Counted from the stretch's first letter, positions 35,127 through 43,529 are shown. The stretch is 64,000 nucleotides of DNA from Pelagihabitans sp965238025 (GCA_965238025.1 OZ250162.1:1550001-1614000), one strand, 5' to 3'. The notes: generated by a model from the sequence alone, not told the origin. Numbers and translations are program-made.

Positions 35127-35549
35127 ATGTCGGTTAAAGATTTATATAGTTCCAATTCAGCCAATAACAACCTTGCACATTTTGGAAGTCTTGCCAGTTT
35201 GGCGGCGGTAGATGGGGAAATTGGAAGTGCAGAAATGGCTGTTTTAAAGCAATTTGCACATAAACTTCAGATAGGTGAAGCGCAGTTCAAGGAAGTGATG
35301 AAGAAGGAAAATAAATATCCTATTGATCACCAGGTCAGCTATGAAAAAAGATTGGAGCGCTTTTTCGACCTGATGAAAATTATCTTTGCCGATAACCAAG
35401 TTGACGATAACGAAATGGTGCTATTAAAGCGCTATGCGCTAGGACTTGGCTTCCCAGATGAACAGGCCGATAAGCTTATTGAAAAGTCTGTGGCCATATT
35501 TACCGGCAAAATAGATTTTGAGGATTTTATGTACTTGGTTAAAAAATAA
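35127..35549 (+). CDS. TerB-family protein
   Basis: 140 residues from ATG 35127. The TerB pattern is clear in both halves: LASLAAVDGEIGSAEMAVLKQF and MKIIFADNQVDDNEMVLLKRY, the acidic DGEIGSAE and DNQVDDNE segments being the expected metal-binding corners. It is cytosolic, with no signal peptide. A weak stem-loop follows the stop. It is convergent with fbp and distinct from the tandem triplet near mfd, to which it is related only in fold. Function: TerB proteins are associated with stress responses, but no specific role can be read. Confidence 0.85.
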   Translation: MSVKDLYSSNSANNNLAHFGSLASLAAVDGEIGSAEMAVLKQFAHKLQIGEAQFKEVMKKENKYPIDHQVSYEKRLERFFDLMKIIFADNQVDDNEMVLLKRYALGLGFPDEQADKLIEKSVAIFTGKIDFEDFMYLVKK

Positions 35550-35575
35550 GTACTTGTCTAGCACTTAATTAGCTA

Positions 35576-35596
35576 GGGCGCGTAAGCAGCACGCCC
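35576..35596 (+). terminator. Stem-loop between TerB and fbp
   Basis: GGGCGCG (35576-35582) and CACGCCC (35590-35596) pair around a 7-base loop, followed on the plus strand by a short T-containing tail (TATTTT). It lies between the two convergent genes and could end either transcript. Confidence 0.45.
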
Positions 35597-35616
35597 CAGT
35601 ATTTTAACTAGATCAT

Positions 35617-36624
35617 TTACTTGTAATGTGCCATAAACTCCTCCGCTTTTTCTACCATTTTACGACTCCCACAAATAAAAGGAACCCGCTCGTGTAGTTC
35701 TGTTGGTTGTATGTCCATGATACGCTGGTAGCCGTCACTGGCCTTACCTTGGGCCTGTTCCGCAAGGAACGCCATAGGATTGCATTCATACAATAATCGC
35801 AGTTTTCCGTTGGAGGCGACACTACTTTTAGGGTACATATAAATACCACCTTTGATCATGTTTCTATGAAAATCGGAAACCAATGAACCAATATATCGTG
35901 AGGTATATGGGCGGTCACCTTCTTCTTCCTGGCAGTATTTTATATAATCTTTTACACCTTGGGGAAAATGGGTATAGTTACCTTCGTTTACCGAATATAT
36001 TTTTCCCGTTTCCGGAAATTGCATGTCGGGGTGCGAAAGGTAAAAAGTACCAATAGCAGGATTTAAGGTAAAGCCGTTAACACCATGTCCCGTAGTATAT
36101 ACCAACATGGTAGAGGTGCCATAAACAACGTAGCCGGCAGCAACCTGTTGATTTCCGGGCTGTAAAAAATCTTCGAGGGTAACGGGCGAACCAATAGGCG
36201 TAATTCTACGATAAATAGAAAAAATAGTACCTACCGATACATTTACATCAATATTGGATGAGCCATCTAAAGGATCAATGAGAACCACATACTTATTTTG
36301 GTGTTTTTCATCGTTACTGTTTATCATTATGAAATCATCTTCTTCCTCTGAGGCGATACCACATACAATTTCCCTGTTTTTTAAGGTCTGTATGAATTTG
36401 TCATTGGCAAAAACATCTAATTTTTGCTGGTCTTCCCCTTGCACATTCGTATCACCGGCCGCCCCTAAAACATCGACCAAGCCCGCTTTATTTACTTCGT
36501 GATTGACCACCTTTGCGGCCAAGCGAATAGCATTGATTAATTTAGAGAGTTCTCCCGAAGAATATTGGAAAGAGGATTGATTTTCAATAATAAATTCCCC
36601 TAAAGTTTGATTTCTTTTAGTCAT
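35617..36624 (-). CDS. fbp: Fructose-1,6-bisphosphatase, class I
   Basis: 335 residues, normal length. The metal and substrate motifs DPLDGSSNIDVNVSVGTIF (the DPxDGSS signature), EEDDF before it, and KLRLLYECNPMAFLAEQAQGKAS near the end are those of the class I enzyme. It hydrolyses fructose 1,6-bisphosphate in gluconeogenesis. No fused domain, deletion or missing residue was noticed. It is alone on its strand, convergent with the TerB gene and divergent from the GNAT enzyme. Confidence 0.96.
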   Translation of the reverse strand: MTKRNQTLGEFIIENQSSFQYSSGELSKLINAIRLAAKVVNHEVNKAGLVDVLGAAGDTNVQGEDQQKLDVFANDKFIQTLKNREIVCGIASEEEDDFIMINSNDEKHQNKYVVLIDPLDGSSNIDVNVSVGTIFSIYRRITPIGSPVTLEDFLQPGNQQVAAGYVVYGTSTMLVYTTGHGVNGFTLNPAIGTFYLSHPDMQFPETGKIYSVNEGNYTHFPQGVKDYIKYCQEEEGDRPYTSRYIGSLVSDFHRNMIKGGIYMYPKSSVASNGKLRLLYECNPMAFLAEQAQGKASDGYQRIMDIQPTELHERVPFICGSRKMVEKAEEFMAHYK

Positions 36625-36734
36625 TGTATTTTGGTGTGTGTTTAGACCACAAATATCCGATATTTTGTGAAGCTATAACGTTTTCGTTAGAATTTGTATT
36701 TTTAAATTTATAACTTTGTGTTTTATTTGTAACA

Positions 36735-37217
36735 ATGATGAATTATAATATTCGCACTGCTAGAACGGAAGATATGGATCAGGTATTGCAATTGATCCGC
36801 GAATTGGCTGTTTTTGAGAAGGAAGGTCATGAGGTTGAGGTAACGGTAGATGATTTAGTGAAGGATGGTTTTGGGGTAGAAAAACGATTCCATTGCTTTG
36901 TAGCAGAGGCCAATGGTTCGCTGGTTGGCATGGCATTGGTGTATCCGCGCTATTCTACATGGAAGGGCCCCGTACTGCATTTGGAAGACCTTATTGTTAC
37001 CGAAAAAATGCGCGGTAGTGGTTTGGGTAATGCCCTGTTGAAAGAAGTGGTGAAATATGGCAACGATTTGGGCGTTAAACGTATTGGTTGGGAAGTCATT
37101 GATTGGAACGAACCCGCAATCGCCTTCTATGAGAAAAAAGGCGCAAGGGTAATGAGAGACTGGGATGTAGTGCAGTTGAACGAGGAGGGAATAAGGAATT
37201 TTTTAGAAAATAATTGA
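36735..37217 (+). CDS. GNAT-family acetyltransferase, diamine-acetyltransferase-like
   Basis: 160 residues. The GNAT fold is plain: NIRTARTEDMDQVLQLIREL at the start, LEDLIVTEKMRGSGLGNALL with the acetyl-CoA-binding RGSGLG loop, then GWEVIDWNEPAIAFYEKKGA near the end. The overall pattern, including the N-terminal FEKEGHEVEV block, is that of the spermidine/diamine N-acetyltransferase-like subgroup. The acceptor is not known. The gene precedes aspartate kinase by 41 bases, separated by a stem-loop (ATTTCCC/GGGAAAT at 37219-37238), and may share transcription with it. TAACTTTG at 36711-36718 is a possible -7 box. Confidence 0.88.
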   Translation: MMNYNIRTARTEDMDQVLQLIRELAVFEKEGHEVEVTVDDLVKDGFGVEKRFHCFVAEANGSLVGMALVYPRYSTWKGPVLHLEDLIVTEKMRGSGLGNALLKEVVKYGNDLGVKRIGWEVIDWNEPAIAFYEKKGARVMRDWDVVQLNEEGIRNFLENN

Positions 37218-37258
37218 GATTTCCCTTTTCAGGGAAATGAAAATAAATAATACTGCAA

Positions 37259-38509
37259 ATGCGGATATTTAAGTTTGGCGGGGCGTCGGTTAAAGATGCT
37301 GAGGCTGTAAAAAATTTAGTCAAGGTCTTAGAACAGACGGGCCATGGGAATACCTTGTTGGTGGTTTCCGCTATGGGAAAAACTACCAATGCCATGGAGG
37401 CCATTGTTGATGCCTATTTTAAGGATAAGGATAAAACATCACATGCCATACAGGAAGTAATCTCTTATCATGAGACCATTTTAAAGACGCTTTTCAATAA
37501 TCCGGCCCACCCTATTTTTAAGAAAATTAAAACCTTGGTTGAAGAGGTTCAAGGCTTTCTCGCCTGGAACAAATCGCCCAAGTATAATTTTGTTTATGAT
37601 CAAGTGGTCGGTTATGGCGAACTCTTGTCGACAACCATAGTCAGTGGGTATCTTCAGGAAGTTGGTATTGACAATACCTGGGTAGATGTTCGTGATCTTA
37701 TTAAAACGGGGAATAGTTATCGCGATGTTGCCGTAAATTGGGAAAAGACCCAAGAAAGGGTCTCTAAGGGGATAGATCGTACCAAATTGAACATCACACA
37801 GGGTTTTTTGGGCAGTGATGACAACAATTTTACCACCACCTTGGGGCGTGAAGGATCTGATTATACCGCTGCGATTTTGGCCTATTGCCTGAATGTGGAT
37901 TCGGTAACCATTTGGAAAGACGTTCCTGGGGTATTGAATGCCGATCCGCGCTATTTTAATGAAACACAGCTACTCAATAAGATATCTTATAGCGAGGCAA
38001 TAGAACTGGCCTTTTATGGCGCCTCGGTAATTCACCCGAAAACATTACAACCCCTACAGGGTAAGGAAATCCCCTTGCATGTAAAATCGTTCCTTAATCC
38101 AAAGGAGCCAGGAACCACAGTGGGTAGGGGCATCGGAATAGAGCCTAATGTACCCTGCTTTATCGTGAAAAAGAACCAGGTGCTTTTGAAACTCTCTTCC
38201 TTGGATTTTTCTTTTATTGTAGAGGATAGCATTAGCGAACTTTTTAAGCTGTTTCACGATTATAAAATGAAGGTGGACCTCATTCAAAATTCGGCCATTA
38301 GTTTTTCTGTTTGTCTTGACAATCGGTTTGGGAGGTTAGAAGAGTTATTGGTTGTACTTAAGGGCAGGTTTAAGGTAGAATGTGAGGAGGGCGTGTCCTT
38401 GTTCACTATTCGTCATTTTAATGAGGAGGCTATCGAGACACTTCAAAATGGCTATAAAGTGCTTATCGAACAACGTGCCAATGAGACCTTGCAGTTGGTC
38501 GTGAAGTAA
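37259..38509 (+). CDS. Aspartate kinase, monofunctional
   Basis: 416 residues. The amino-acid-kinase N-terminus MRIFKFGGASVKDAEAVKNL (KFGGxSv) and DVPGVLNADPRYF block are followed by YSEAIELAFYGASVIHPKT and a C-terminal ACT-type regulatory region (SLDFSFIVEDSISELFKLFH, NSAISFSVCLDN). It phosphorylates aspartate, the first step toward lysine, methionine and threonine. No homoserine dehydrogenase domain is fused. It lies after the GNAT gene on the same strand. The ACT-like protein at 17.4 kb is a separate gene and not part of this enzyme. Confidence 0.93.
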   Translation: MRIFKFGGASVKDAEAVKNLVKVLEQTGHGNTLLVVSAMGKTTNAMEAIVDAYFKDKDKTSHAIQEVISYHETILKTLFNNPAHPIFKKIKTLVEEVQGFLAWNKSPKYNFVYDQVVGYGELLSTTIVSGYLQEVGIDNTWVDVRDLIKTGNSYRDVAVNWEKTQERVSKGIDRTKLNITQGFLGSDDNNFTTTLGREGSDYTAAILAYCLNVDSVTIWKDVPGVLNADPRYFNETQLLNKISYSEAIELAFYGASVIHPKTLQPLQGKEIPLHVKSFLNPKEPGTTVGRGIGIEPNVPCFIVKKNQVLLKLSSLDFSFIVEDSISELFKLFHDYKMKVDLIQNSAISFSVCLDNRFGRLEELLVVLKGRFKVECEEGVSLFTIRHFNEEAIETLQNGYKVLIEQRANETLQLVVK

Positions 38510-38598
38510 GGCATCGTTCATCAACCTAAAATGTTAAAAACAAGCTGACGGAATTTTGATTTCGCTATATTTACGGTTACCTAAAATGAAAGGATAAT

Positions 38599-40416
38599 AT
38601 GGGTTTAGTAACCGCCAAAGAAGTTGCCAAGGCTACCAAATTGGACAAATATGGAGTTTTCGGCACCTTTCTGGCTTGGATGGTTCTTAAGGTCACACGT
38701 ATCTCGAACATGAACAGGCGTTATGATACGATGAAACATCTAGACGCCCCCGAATTCGTAGAAGCCGTACTGGAGCAATACGAAATTGATTATGAAATTC
38801 CCGAAGAAGACTTAAAAAGACTGCCCAAAGAAGGTCCTTACATTACCATTAGTAATCATCCTCTAGGAGGTATAGACGGTATCATTCTGTTGAAATTGAT
38901 GCTAAAACATCGAACCGATTACAAGGTAATGGCCAACTTTTTGCTGCAAAGATTCGAGCCCTTGGCCGATTATATTTTCCCCGTTAACCCTTTTGAAGAT
39001 CGGAAAGAGGTAAAGAGCAGTTTGACCGGTTTTAAGAATGCCATGATGCATTTAAAGGAAGGCCATCCGTTGGGTATTTTCCCGGCAGGGGAAGTATCTA
39101 CCCATAAAACCGGTAAGATGATCGTTGATAAGGAATGGGAGGAGACGGCCATTAAGCTTATTCGTAAGGCAGAAGTTCCGGTAGTGCCCATTTATTTTCA
39201 TGCGCGAAATAGTAAGTTGTTCTACCGTTTGGCCAGGATAGCCGATGTGTTCCGGACGGCTAAACTCCCCTCTGAGGTGTATACCCAGCGTAATAGACCT
39301 ATTAAGGTGAGAATAGGGCAGCCAATATCCGTCAAGACCCAAGAAGAACAGACTACTTTGGAAGAATATAGTGAACTCTTGCGCAAGAAGACCTATATTC
39401 TCGCCAATGCCTATGCCAAGGAAAGATTGATCGATCAATTGCCCTCTACCCTAAAACTGCCCAAACAGCCCCGAAAAATTGTGACAGCCGTACGCACCGA
39501 GGTCATTGAGGGCGAGGTCGAAAAACTAATTGAAAAAGATCGTAGAATGCTGCAAAGCAAGAACTATGAGGTGTTTTTGGCTCCGGCGAAGGAAATGCCA
39601 TTTATTTTAAAAGAAATTGGCAGACAGCGTGAAATTACATTTAGGGAAATAGGGGAGGGGACCAACAATGCTATAGATATTGACAAGTTTGATGCCTATT
39701 ACCATCATATGTTCCTTTGGGACAATAAGGCCAAGGTAATTGCGGGTGCATATCGCATGGGTCTTGGGTCAGAAATATTTGCCAAGTATGGTATAGACGG
39801 ATTTTACCTGCAGGACCTTTTTCGTTTTGAACCCGAGCTTTTCGGGATGATGAAGCAATCTATCGAAATGGGCAGGGCCTATATCATTAAGGAGTACCAG
39901 CAAAAACCTATGCCCCTGTTTTTATTATGGAAAGGTATTGTGCACACGACCCTACGGCATCCGGAACATAAATATTTGATAGGTGGGGTAAGTATCAGCA
40001 ATCAATTCTCGAACTTCTCTAAAAGTTTGATGATAGAGTTTATGAAAAGCCATTACTGGGATCCCTACGTGGCCCAATACGTACATCCGAAGAAAGAGTT
40101 TAAGGTGAAACTAAAGGATGCCGATAAGGAGTTCGTTTTTGATGAAACCCAGGCCGATTTAAATAAATTTGACCGGATGATCGATGAGGTGGAACCTGGA
40201 AGTCTTCGCCTGCCCGTACTAATCAAGAAGTACATTAAACAGAATGCCAAGGTGGTGGCATTCAATGTAGACCCCTTATTCAATAACTCTGTAGATGGAT
40301 TAATGTATATTAAAATTGCCGATCTTCCGGAAAGCACGGTAAAACCTGTCATGGAAGAATTTCAAGCTGAACTGGAGCGCAGAATGGTCGAGAATAACCA
40401 AAGTGGGGAGCACTAA
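38599..40416 (+). CDS. olsF: Bifunctional acyltransferase OlsF type (ornithine/aminolipid synthesis)
   Basis: 605 residues, two fused enzymes. The N-terminal half is a PlsC-like lysophospholipid O-acyltransferase with TISNHPLGGIDG (the NHx5D box), FPAGEVST and VPVVPIYFHARNSK. The C-terminal half (about 320-605) is an OlsB-like N-acyltransferase of the GNAT fold (YEVFLAPAKEMPFILKEIGR, FLWDNKAKVIAGAYRMGLG, LEYLIGGVSISNQ-like blocks). OlsF proteins of this layout acylate ornithine (or a related amino acid) twice to make phosphorus-free aminolipids, and are known in Bacteroidota. The order of the domains and the length fit. The head-group amino acid cannot be read. Confidence 0.85.
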   Translation: MGLVTAKEVAKATKLDKYGVFGTFLAWMVLKVTRISNMNRRYDTMKHLDAPEFVEAVLEQYEIDYEIPEEDLKRLPKEGPYITISNHPLGGIDGIILLKLMLKHRTDYKVMANFLLQRFEPLADYIFPVNPFEDRKEVKSSLTGFKNAMMHLKEGHPLGIFPAGEVSTHKTGKMIVDKEWEETAIKLIRKAEVPVVPIYFHARNSKLFYRLARIADVFRTAKLPSEVYTQRNRPIKVRIGQPISVKTQEEQTTLEEYSELLRKKTYILANAYAKERLIDQLPSTLKLPKQPRKIVTAVRTEVIEGEVEKLIEKDRRMLQSKNYEVFLAPAKEMPFILKEIGRQREITFREIGEGTNNAIDIDKFDAYYHHMFLWDNKAKVIAGAYRMGLGSEIFAKYGIDGFYLQDLFRFEPELFGMMKQSIEMGRAYIIKEYQQKPMPLFLLWKGIVHTTLRHPEHKYLIGGVSISNQFSNFSKSLMIEFMKSHYWDPYVAQYVHPKKEFKVKLKDADKEFVFDETQADLNKFDRMIDEVEPGSLRLPVLIKKYIKQNAKVVAFNVDPLFNNSVDGLMYIKIADLPESTVKPVMEEFQAELERRMVENNQSGEH

Positions 40417-40450
40417 GAAAGTCTTTTACCGGGATTATTAAAAATCAAAT

Positions 40451-40501
40451 GTCAGTTCGAGTGATTTTATTATGAAGTGAAACGAAGTAGACTAATTTTC
40501 G
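40451..40501. repeat. Diverged copy of the palindromic repeat family
   Basis: TGTCAGTTCGAGTGATTTTA and a following AACGAAGTAGACTAATTTTC recall the TGTCATTTCGAGCGCAGTCG family, but the arms have lost most pairing. It fills the space between olsF and the ars-type operon. Confidence 0.4.
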
Positions 40502-40509
40502 ATAACAAT

Positions 40510-41136
40510 CTACAGCACACTTTTCTGCATTACATAAAGTAACTCTGTAGCAATTTGTGTGCTTCTTTCAAGATATTTCTCGGCTTGTTGGGGGGTATTG
40601 TCAAATGCTTTGGGATCCTCAAAAGTAATCGGAAAACGACCATCGGAACCCATAACAATTGGACAACCCTGATCTGCGGAAGAACAGGTCATAATGGCCC
40701 CAAAATTAGATTTTGGATTAAAAGAACTATCAAAGGTTTTTGAAAAGCCAATAATCGGATGCCTATTGGCAGCATATTTTATGGCATACACAGGGTTCTT
40801 AGCTTCTGACAATTTATTGATTTCAAAACCTTGACTTGCCAAAGTTTCGACTGCCATTGGGAACATTGCCGTAGCTTCTGTTCCGCCAGAATAGCAATTC
40901 ATGTTTTTAATGCCCACATAACCGGCCAGTGTTTGCGCCCATACTTGCGACAAGTGGCTTCTTCTTGAATTATGGGTGCAAATAAAATTGAGCGCTATTG
41001 CCTCGTCTTTATCAATTTTCTTGCGGATATAGGAGGCCAAAGGATTTAGTACTTCTTTTCGATTATCGGGAATCGTTTCAGTATTTAAAGATGCAATAGT
41101 TTGCGCTATGCAATCGAAAACGGATTTGTTTTTCAT
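40510..41136 (-). CDS. Arsenate-reductase-like low-molecular-weight phosphatase
   Basis: 208 residues. The P-loop of the tyrosine phosphatase/arsenate reductase fold, CTHNSRRS (Cx5R), lies in NFICTHNSRRSHLSQVWAQ. The following TEATAMFPMAVETLASQGFEI and MTCSSADQGCPIVMG fit the thioredoxin-type ArsC family. I chose ATG 41136 rather than a start 57 bases upstream, because 41136 overlaps the previous stop as TAATG (one base). It reduces arsenate to arsenite, or removes phosphate from protein tyrosine. It is the last gene of the operon led by ArsR. Its second Cys pair, CSSADQGC, lies where ArsC relay cysteines occur. Confidence 0.85.
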   Translation of the reverse strand: MKNKSVFDCIAQTIASLNTETIPDNRKEVLNPLASYIRKKIDKDEAIALNFICTHNSRRSHLSQVWAQTLAGYVGIKNMNCYSGGTEATAMFPMAVETLASQGFEINKLSEAKNPVYAIKYAANRHPIIGFSKTFDSSFNPKSNFGAIMTCSSADQGCPIVMGSDGRFPITFEDPKAFDNTPQQAEKYLERSTQIATELLYVMQKSVL

Positions 41137-41504
41137 TACGAATGAACTGATGATTTCTCGCAGCAATTTAAACGCTCCCGTATTACTTTCCAAGAAGCTA
41201 TGGAATTTAATATTTGGGACGCAAGCAATATAAAGCCGATTAGCATCGAATCTGCTATGACTAACAATGTGAAGAATAGGGTGCTGAAAAGATTGAAAAT
41301 TTGGCTAGCACGAATACTAAGGTCGTGAAACCTATTTGAAGCAATCATCAGATTAAAAACCCCAACAACCATAATCAAAAGACCGGTTGAAATGAACCAT
41401 AGTATTTCAGAATTGAATTCTTTCGCACTAAAGATCCCAAAAAAGGAATGCAGTAATCCAATTAAAATTACCACTGATGCACTGAATAGATGTACTTTTT
41501 TCAT
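41136..41504 (-). CDS. Small membrane protein of an ars-type operon
   Basis: 122 residues with four hydrophobic segments (VHLFSASVVILIGLLHSFF, ILWFISTGLLIMVVGVFNL, LFSTLFFTLLVIADSMLI, LLASQILNSIASWKV). No signal peptide beyond the first TM, no recognised family. Near the C-terminus is LNCCEKSSVHS, a vicinal Cys pair. It is coupled to the ArsC-like gene by a one-base overlap and lies 12 bases from the GNAT gene. By position it could be a small arsenite/stress membrane protein, but this is inference. Confidence 0.7.
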   Translation of the reverse strand: MKKVHLFSASVVILIGLLHSFFGIFSAKEFNSEILWFISTGLLIMVVGVFNLMIASNRFHDLSIRASQIFNLFSTLFFTLLVIADSMLIGFILLASQILNSIASWKVIRERLNCCEKSSVHS

Positions 41505-41516
41505 AATCGTTATAAT

Positions 41517-42023
41517 TTAAGCTCCAACTAGGTCGCTTCTTCTTTCAAATAACAGGTTATCCTTCCATTCACCATTCAATTTGCCAATTCGTTCCCGTTT
41601 TCCAAGAAATCTGAAACCTACTTTTTCATGCAATTGAATACTGCCGACGTTTTCAGGAAAGATACCTGATTGAAGTGTCCAGATACCAACTTTTTCACTT
41701 TCCGATATCAGTGATTTCATAAGTAGCTTCCCAACTCCTTTTCCCCTACTATTTTGACTTACATAAACGCTGACTTCTGCTACCCCGCCGTATACGCATC
41801 TGCTAGACACGGGCGATAATGCCGCCCAACCCAAAACAGTTTCGTTTTCCGTGGCAAGCAATCTGCAAGAGTCTATATGAGCGTCGTTCCATGATTCGAA
41901 TGAGGGAATGCTTTTCTCGAATGTGGCGAACCCGGTTGCAATCCCATCCTCATAGATTTTGGAAACCGCCTTCCAGTCTGAATCCACCATAGGTCTGATG
42001 GCTATTTTGTTGGTAACATCCAT
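41517..42023 (-). CDS. GNAT acetyltransferase of the phosphinothricin/ArsN type
   Basis: 168 residues. N-terminus IAIRPMVDSDWKAVSKIYED, then LGWAALSPVSSRCVYGGVAEVSVYV and RGKGVGKLLMKSLI (the acetyl-CoA loop RGKGVG), ending VGFRFLGKRERIGKL. This is the pattern of phosphinothricin N-acetyltransferase-like proteins, one branch of which (ArsN) detoxifies organoarsenicals such as arsinothricin. The location in an ars-type operon favours that branch. The stop is one base after the neighbouring membrane gene's start on this strand. Confidence 0.82.
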   Translation of the reverse strand: MDVTNKIAIRPMVDSDWKAVSKIYEDGIATGFATFEKSIPSFESWNDAHIDSCRLLATENETVLGWAALSPVSSRCVYGGVAEVSVYVSQNSRGKGVGKLLMKSLISESEKVGIWTLQSGIFPENVGSIQLHEKVGFRFLGKRERIGKLNGEWKDNLLFERRSDLVGA

Positions 42024-42024
42024 T

Positions 42025-42597
42025 TTAGCAACATGTTATTTTCATTCGATAGGTATTCCAAATGCCTTTAGGTTTTTCTAAGAGCAGTATAACATGCAAA
42101 ATAGCCAAAACTACAGCTCCGGGTATAACATTGGCACCTATAAATGCAAATAGGTTTTTCGCCGAGGAGGCTGGAATAGCTTCTACAAAACTGATAGTCG
42201 TGGCGGTAACATCAATTTTTATGGCGAGTACCAAAACTATTGCCGAAAAGTGAAACGCATTGGAAAATAAATGGATAATATATTCCCATCTGGGTAGGCC
42301 ACCCATAAAATCCCTACTATCTTTTTCAGAATAGGCATCAATGGCAAGTACTATAAGGTCAATTGTCACTAGGACCAATCCTATTAGAAATAATACCGAA
42401 CTTGTTTCATTCACCATTAAGAGCCAAACGATTGCCGGAAACAAAATGGCCCTGATGGTATGTGTTTTATGCTCAAAGATGCTCTCTTCTTGATTAAATA
42501 GTTGGTATTTCCACAGGTGTAGATAAAAGCCATCATAGGTTGCCAATACCATAAACAATACCAAACAGGCCGAAGCCAAATAAAAGAGAATATCCAT
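42025..42597 (-). CDS. Membrane protein with C-terminal Cys-Cys, ars-type operon
   Basis: 190 residues with about five membrane segments (ILFYLASACLVLFMVL, AILFPAIVWLLMV, SVLFLIGLVLVTIDLIVLAI, FHFSAIVLVLAIKI, VIPGAVVLAILHVILLL). It ends YRMKITCC, a vicinal Cys pair at the very C-terminus. No known transporter family (not ArsB, Acr3 or ArsP) was recognised. In the operon it takes the place where an arsenite transporter might be expected. Its function is unknown. Confidence 0.72.
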   Translation of the reverse strand: MDILFYLASACLVLFMVLATYDGFYLHLWKYQLFNQEESIFEHKTHTIRAILFPAIVWLLMVNETSSVLFLIGLVLVTIDLIVLAIDAYSEKDSRDFMGGLPRWEYIIHLFSNAFHFSAIVLVLAIKIDVTATTISFVEAIPASSAKNLFAFIGANVIPGAVVLAILHVILLLEKPKGIWNTYRMKITCC

Positions 42598-42621
42598 AAT
42601 TCAGGTTTTAAAGGTTATACA

Positions 42622-43110
42622 TTAACAGCAACCACTTTCAGGGGTACAGCAACTCTCCGCCTTTACGGCAGATTCATCAGGTACGCCGCAGGTTTCCTTT
42701 GCTTTGCAATCGGTTTGTTCAATGCCTAAATTGAGAAGGAGTCTTTTATCGTCTGTAGAAAATCCGTTTACGAATAGCTGGGCGGTATTAAAATGGGAAT
42801 TGCTATATTCAAATTTTACTTCCACATCTTTCTCCATGGGTTTGATTTTATCAACCTTATTCAAAATGCTCAAGGCCTTGTAGGCGGACATATATTCAAG
42901 CTTTCCCTTTTCCTTGGGACTTTCCCAAAGTTGAATAACGGTTTCTTTCCAGAAATCGACGCCTGCACCACAATCTACCGAGTCAACGGTAATATTTTTG
43001 ACTTCGGTAATATGATAACTGGGCGCCACAAACTTACCGGTAGCGTATTCAAAAATGAGATCTTTGTTCGAGTGTTCTTGTAAGAGCGATAGAAATTCTT
43101 TTGTTTTCAT
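42622..43110 (-). CDS. DUF6428 family protein with Cys-rich tail
   Basis: 162 residues, cytosolic. The main part (MKTKEFLSLLQEHSNKDLIF, then SYHITEVKNITVDSVDCGAG and WKETVIQLWESPKEKGKLEY) is that of DUF6428, a family found beside ars genes in Bacteroidota. The C-terminal tail, DCKAKETCGVPDESAVKAES then CCTPESGCC, has six cysteines within about 30 residues and likely binds a thiophilic metal or metalloid. It is the second gene of the operon, 21 bases downstream of arsR. A metallochaperone-like role is inference. Confidence 0.83.
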   Translation of the reverse strand: MKTKEFLSLLQEHSNKDLIFEYATGKFVAPSYHITEVKNITVDSVDCGAGVDFWKETVIQLWESPKEKGKLEYMSAYKALSILNKVDKIKPMEKDVEVKFEYSNSHFNTAQLFVNGFSTDDKRLLLNLGIEQTDCKAKETCGVPDESAVKAESCCTPESGCC

Positions 43111-43131
43111 CAGTTTATTTTTTAATTGTTT

Positions 43132-43461
43132 TTAGCAACAGTTAAAGGTTGTCTTATTAAAGAAGGAATTTAAAAGTTCCTGTAGTTTCTTCCACTTTTT
43201 TAGATTGATACAGTAACATACTTTTTTACCATCAATTTCACCTTGTATTAAATCAATGCTTTTGAGTTCCTTTAGGTGTTGGGAGATGGTAGGTTGGGCC
43301 AGACCGATCTCTTCAACAATATCATTGCAGATACAAGCTTTTTGACTACTTATATACTGCAATATGGCAATACGCCCTGGGTTCGACAATACCTTGAAAA
43401 TAGTAGCTAGTTCGTTTTGCTCTTTGTTGAATATTTGTGTCTTGGTTACACCCATTGTCAT
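43132..43461 (-). CDS. arsR: ArsR-family metalloregulator
   Basis: 109 residues from ATG 43461 (a second ATG at 43455 is as likely). The winged-helix DNA-binding core is LATIFKVLSNPGRIAILQYI, CICNDIVEEIGLAQPTISQH and LKSIDLIQGEIDGKKVCYCI. Cys pairs in CICND and CYCI are candidate ligands, and the protein ends TTFNCC. I rejected the longer start at TTG 43509, because the 12-base operator-like palindrome and the terminator of the gene upstream lie inside that extension. It leads the operon DUF6428-membrane-GNAT-membrane-ArsC. Confidence 0.9.
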   Translation of the reverse strand: MTMGVTKTQIFNKEQNELATIFKVLSNPGRIAILQYISSQKACICNDIVEEIGLAQPTISQHLKELKSIDLIQGEIDGKKVCYCINLKKWKKLQELLNSFFNKTTFNCC

Positions 43462-43467
43462 ATTTAT

Positions 43468-43479
43468 ATATTGCAATAT
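43468..43479. promoter_or_regulatory. Operator-like palindrome at the ars-type promoter
   Basis: ATATTGCAATAT is a perfect 12-base palindrome lying 6 bases before the ArsR start codon, and overlapping a -7-like TAATATTG on the minus strand (43481-43474). Position and symmetry fit autoregulation by ArsR. Confidence 0.5.
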
Positions 43480-43494
43480 TACGATGATAATTTT

Positions 43495-43529
43495 AAATAA
43501 AAAAGCCAAATCAATAAAATTTGGCTTTT
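43495..43529 (-). terminator. Rho-independent terminator of the LEA-like gene
   Basis: AAAAGCCAAAT (43501-43511) and ATTTGGCTTTT (43519-43529) form an 11-bp stem, followed on the minus strand by T-rich TTTATTTAAA. It separates the LEA-like gene from arsR. Confidence 0.75.
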
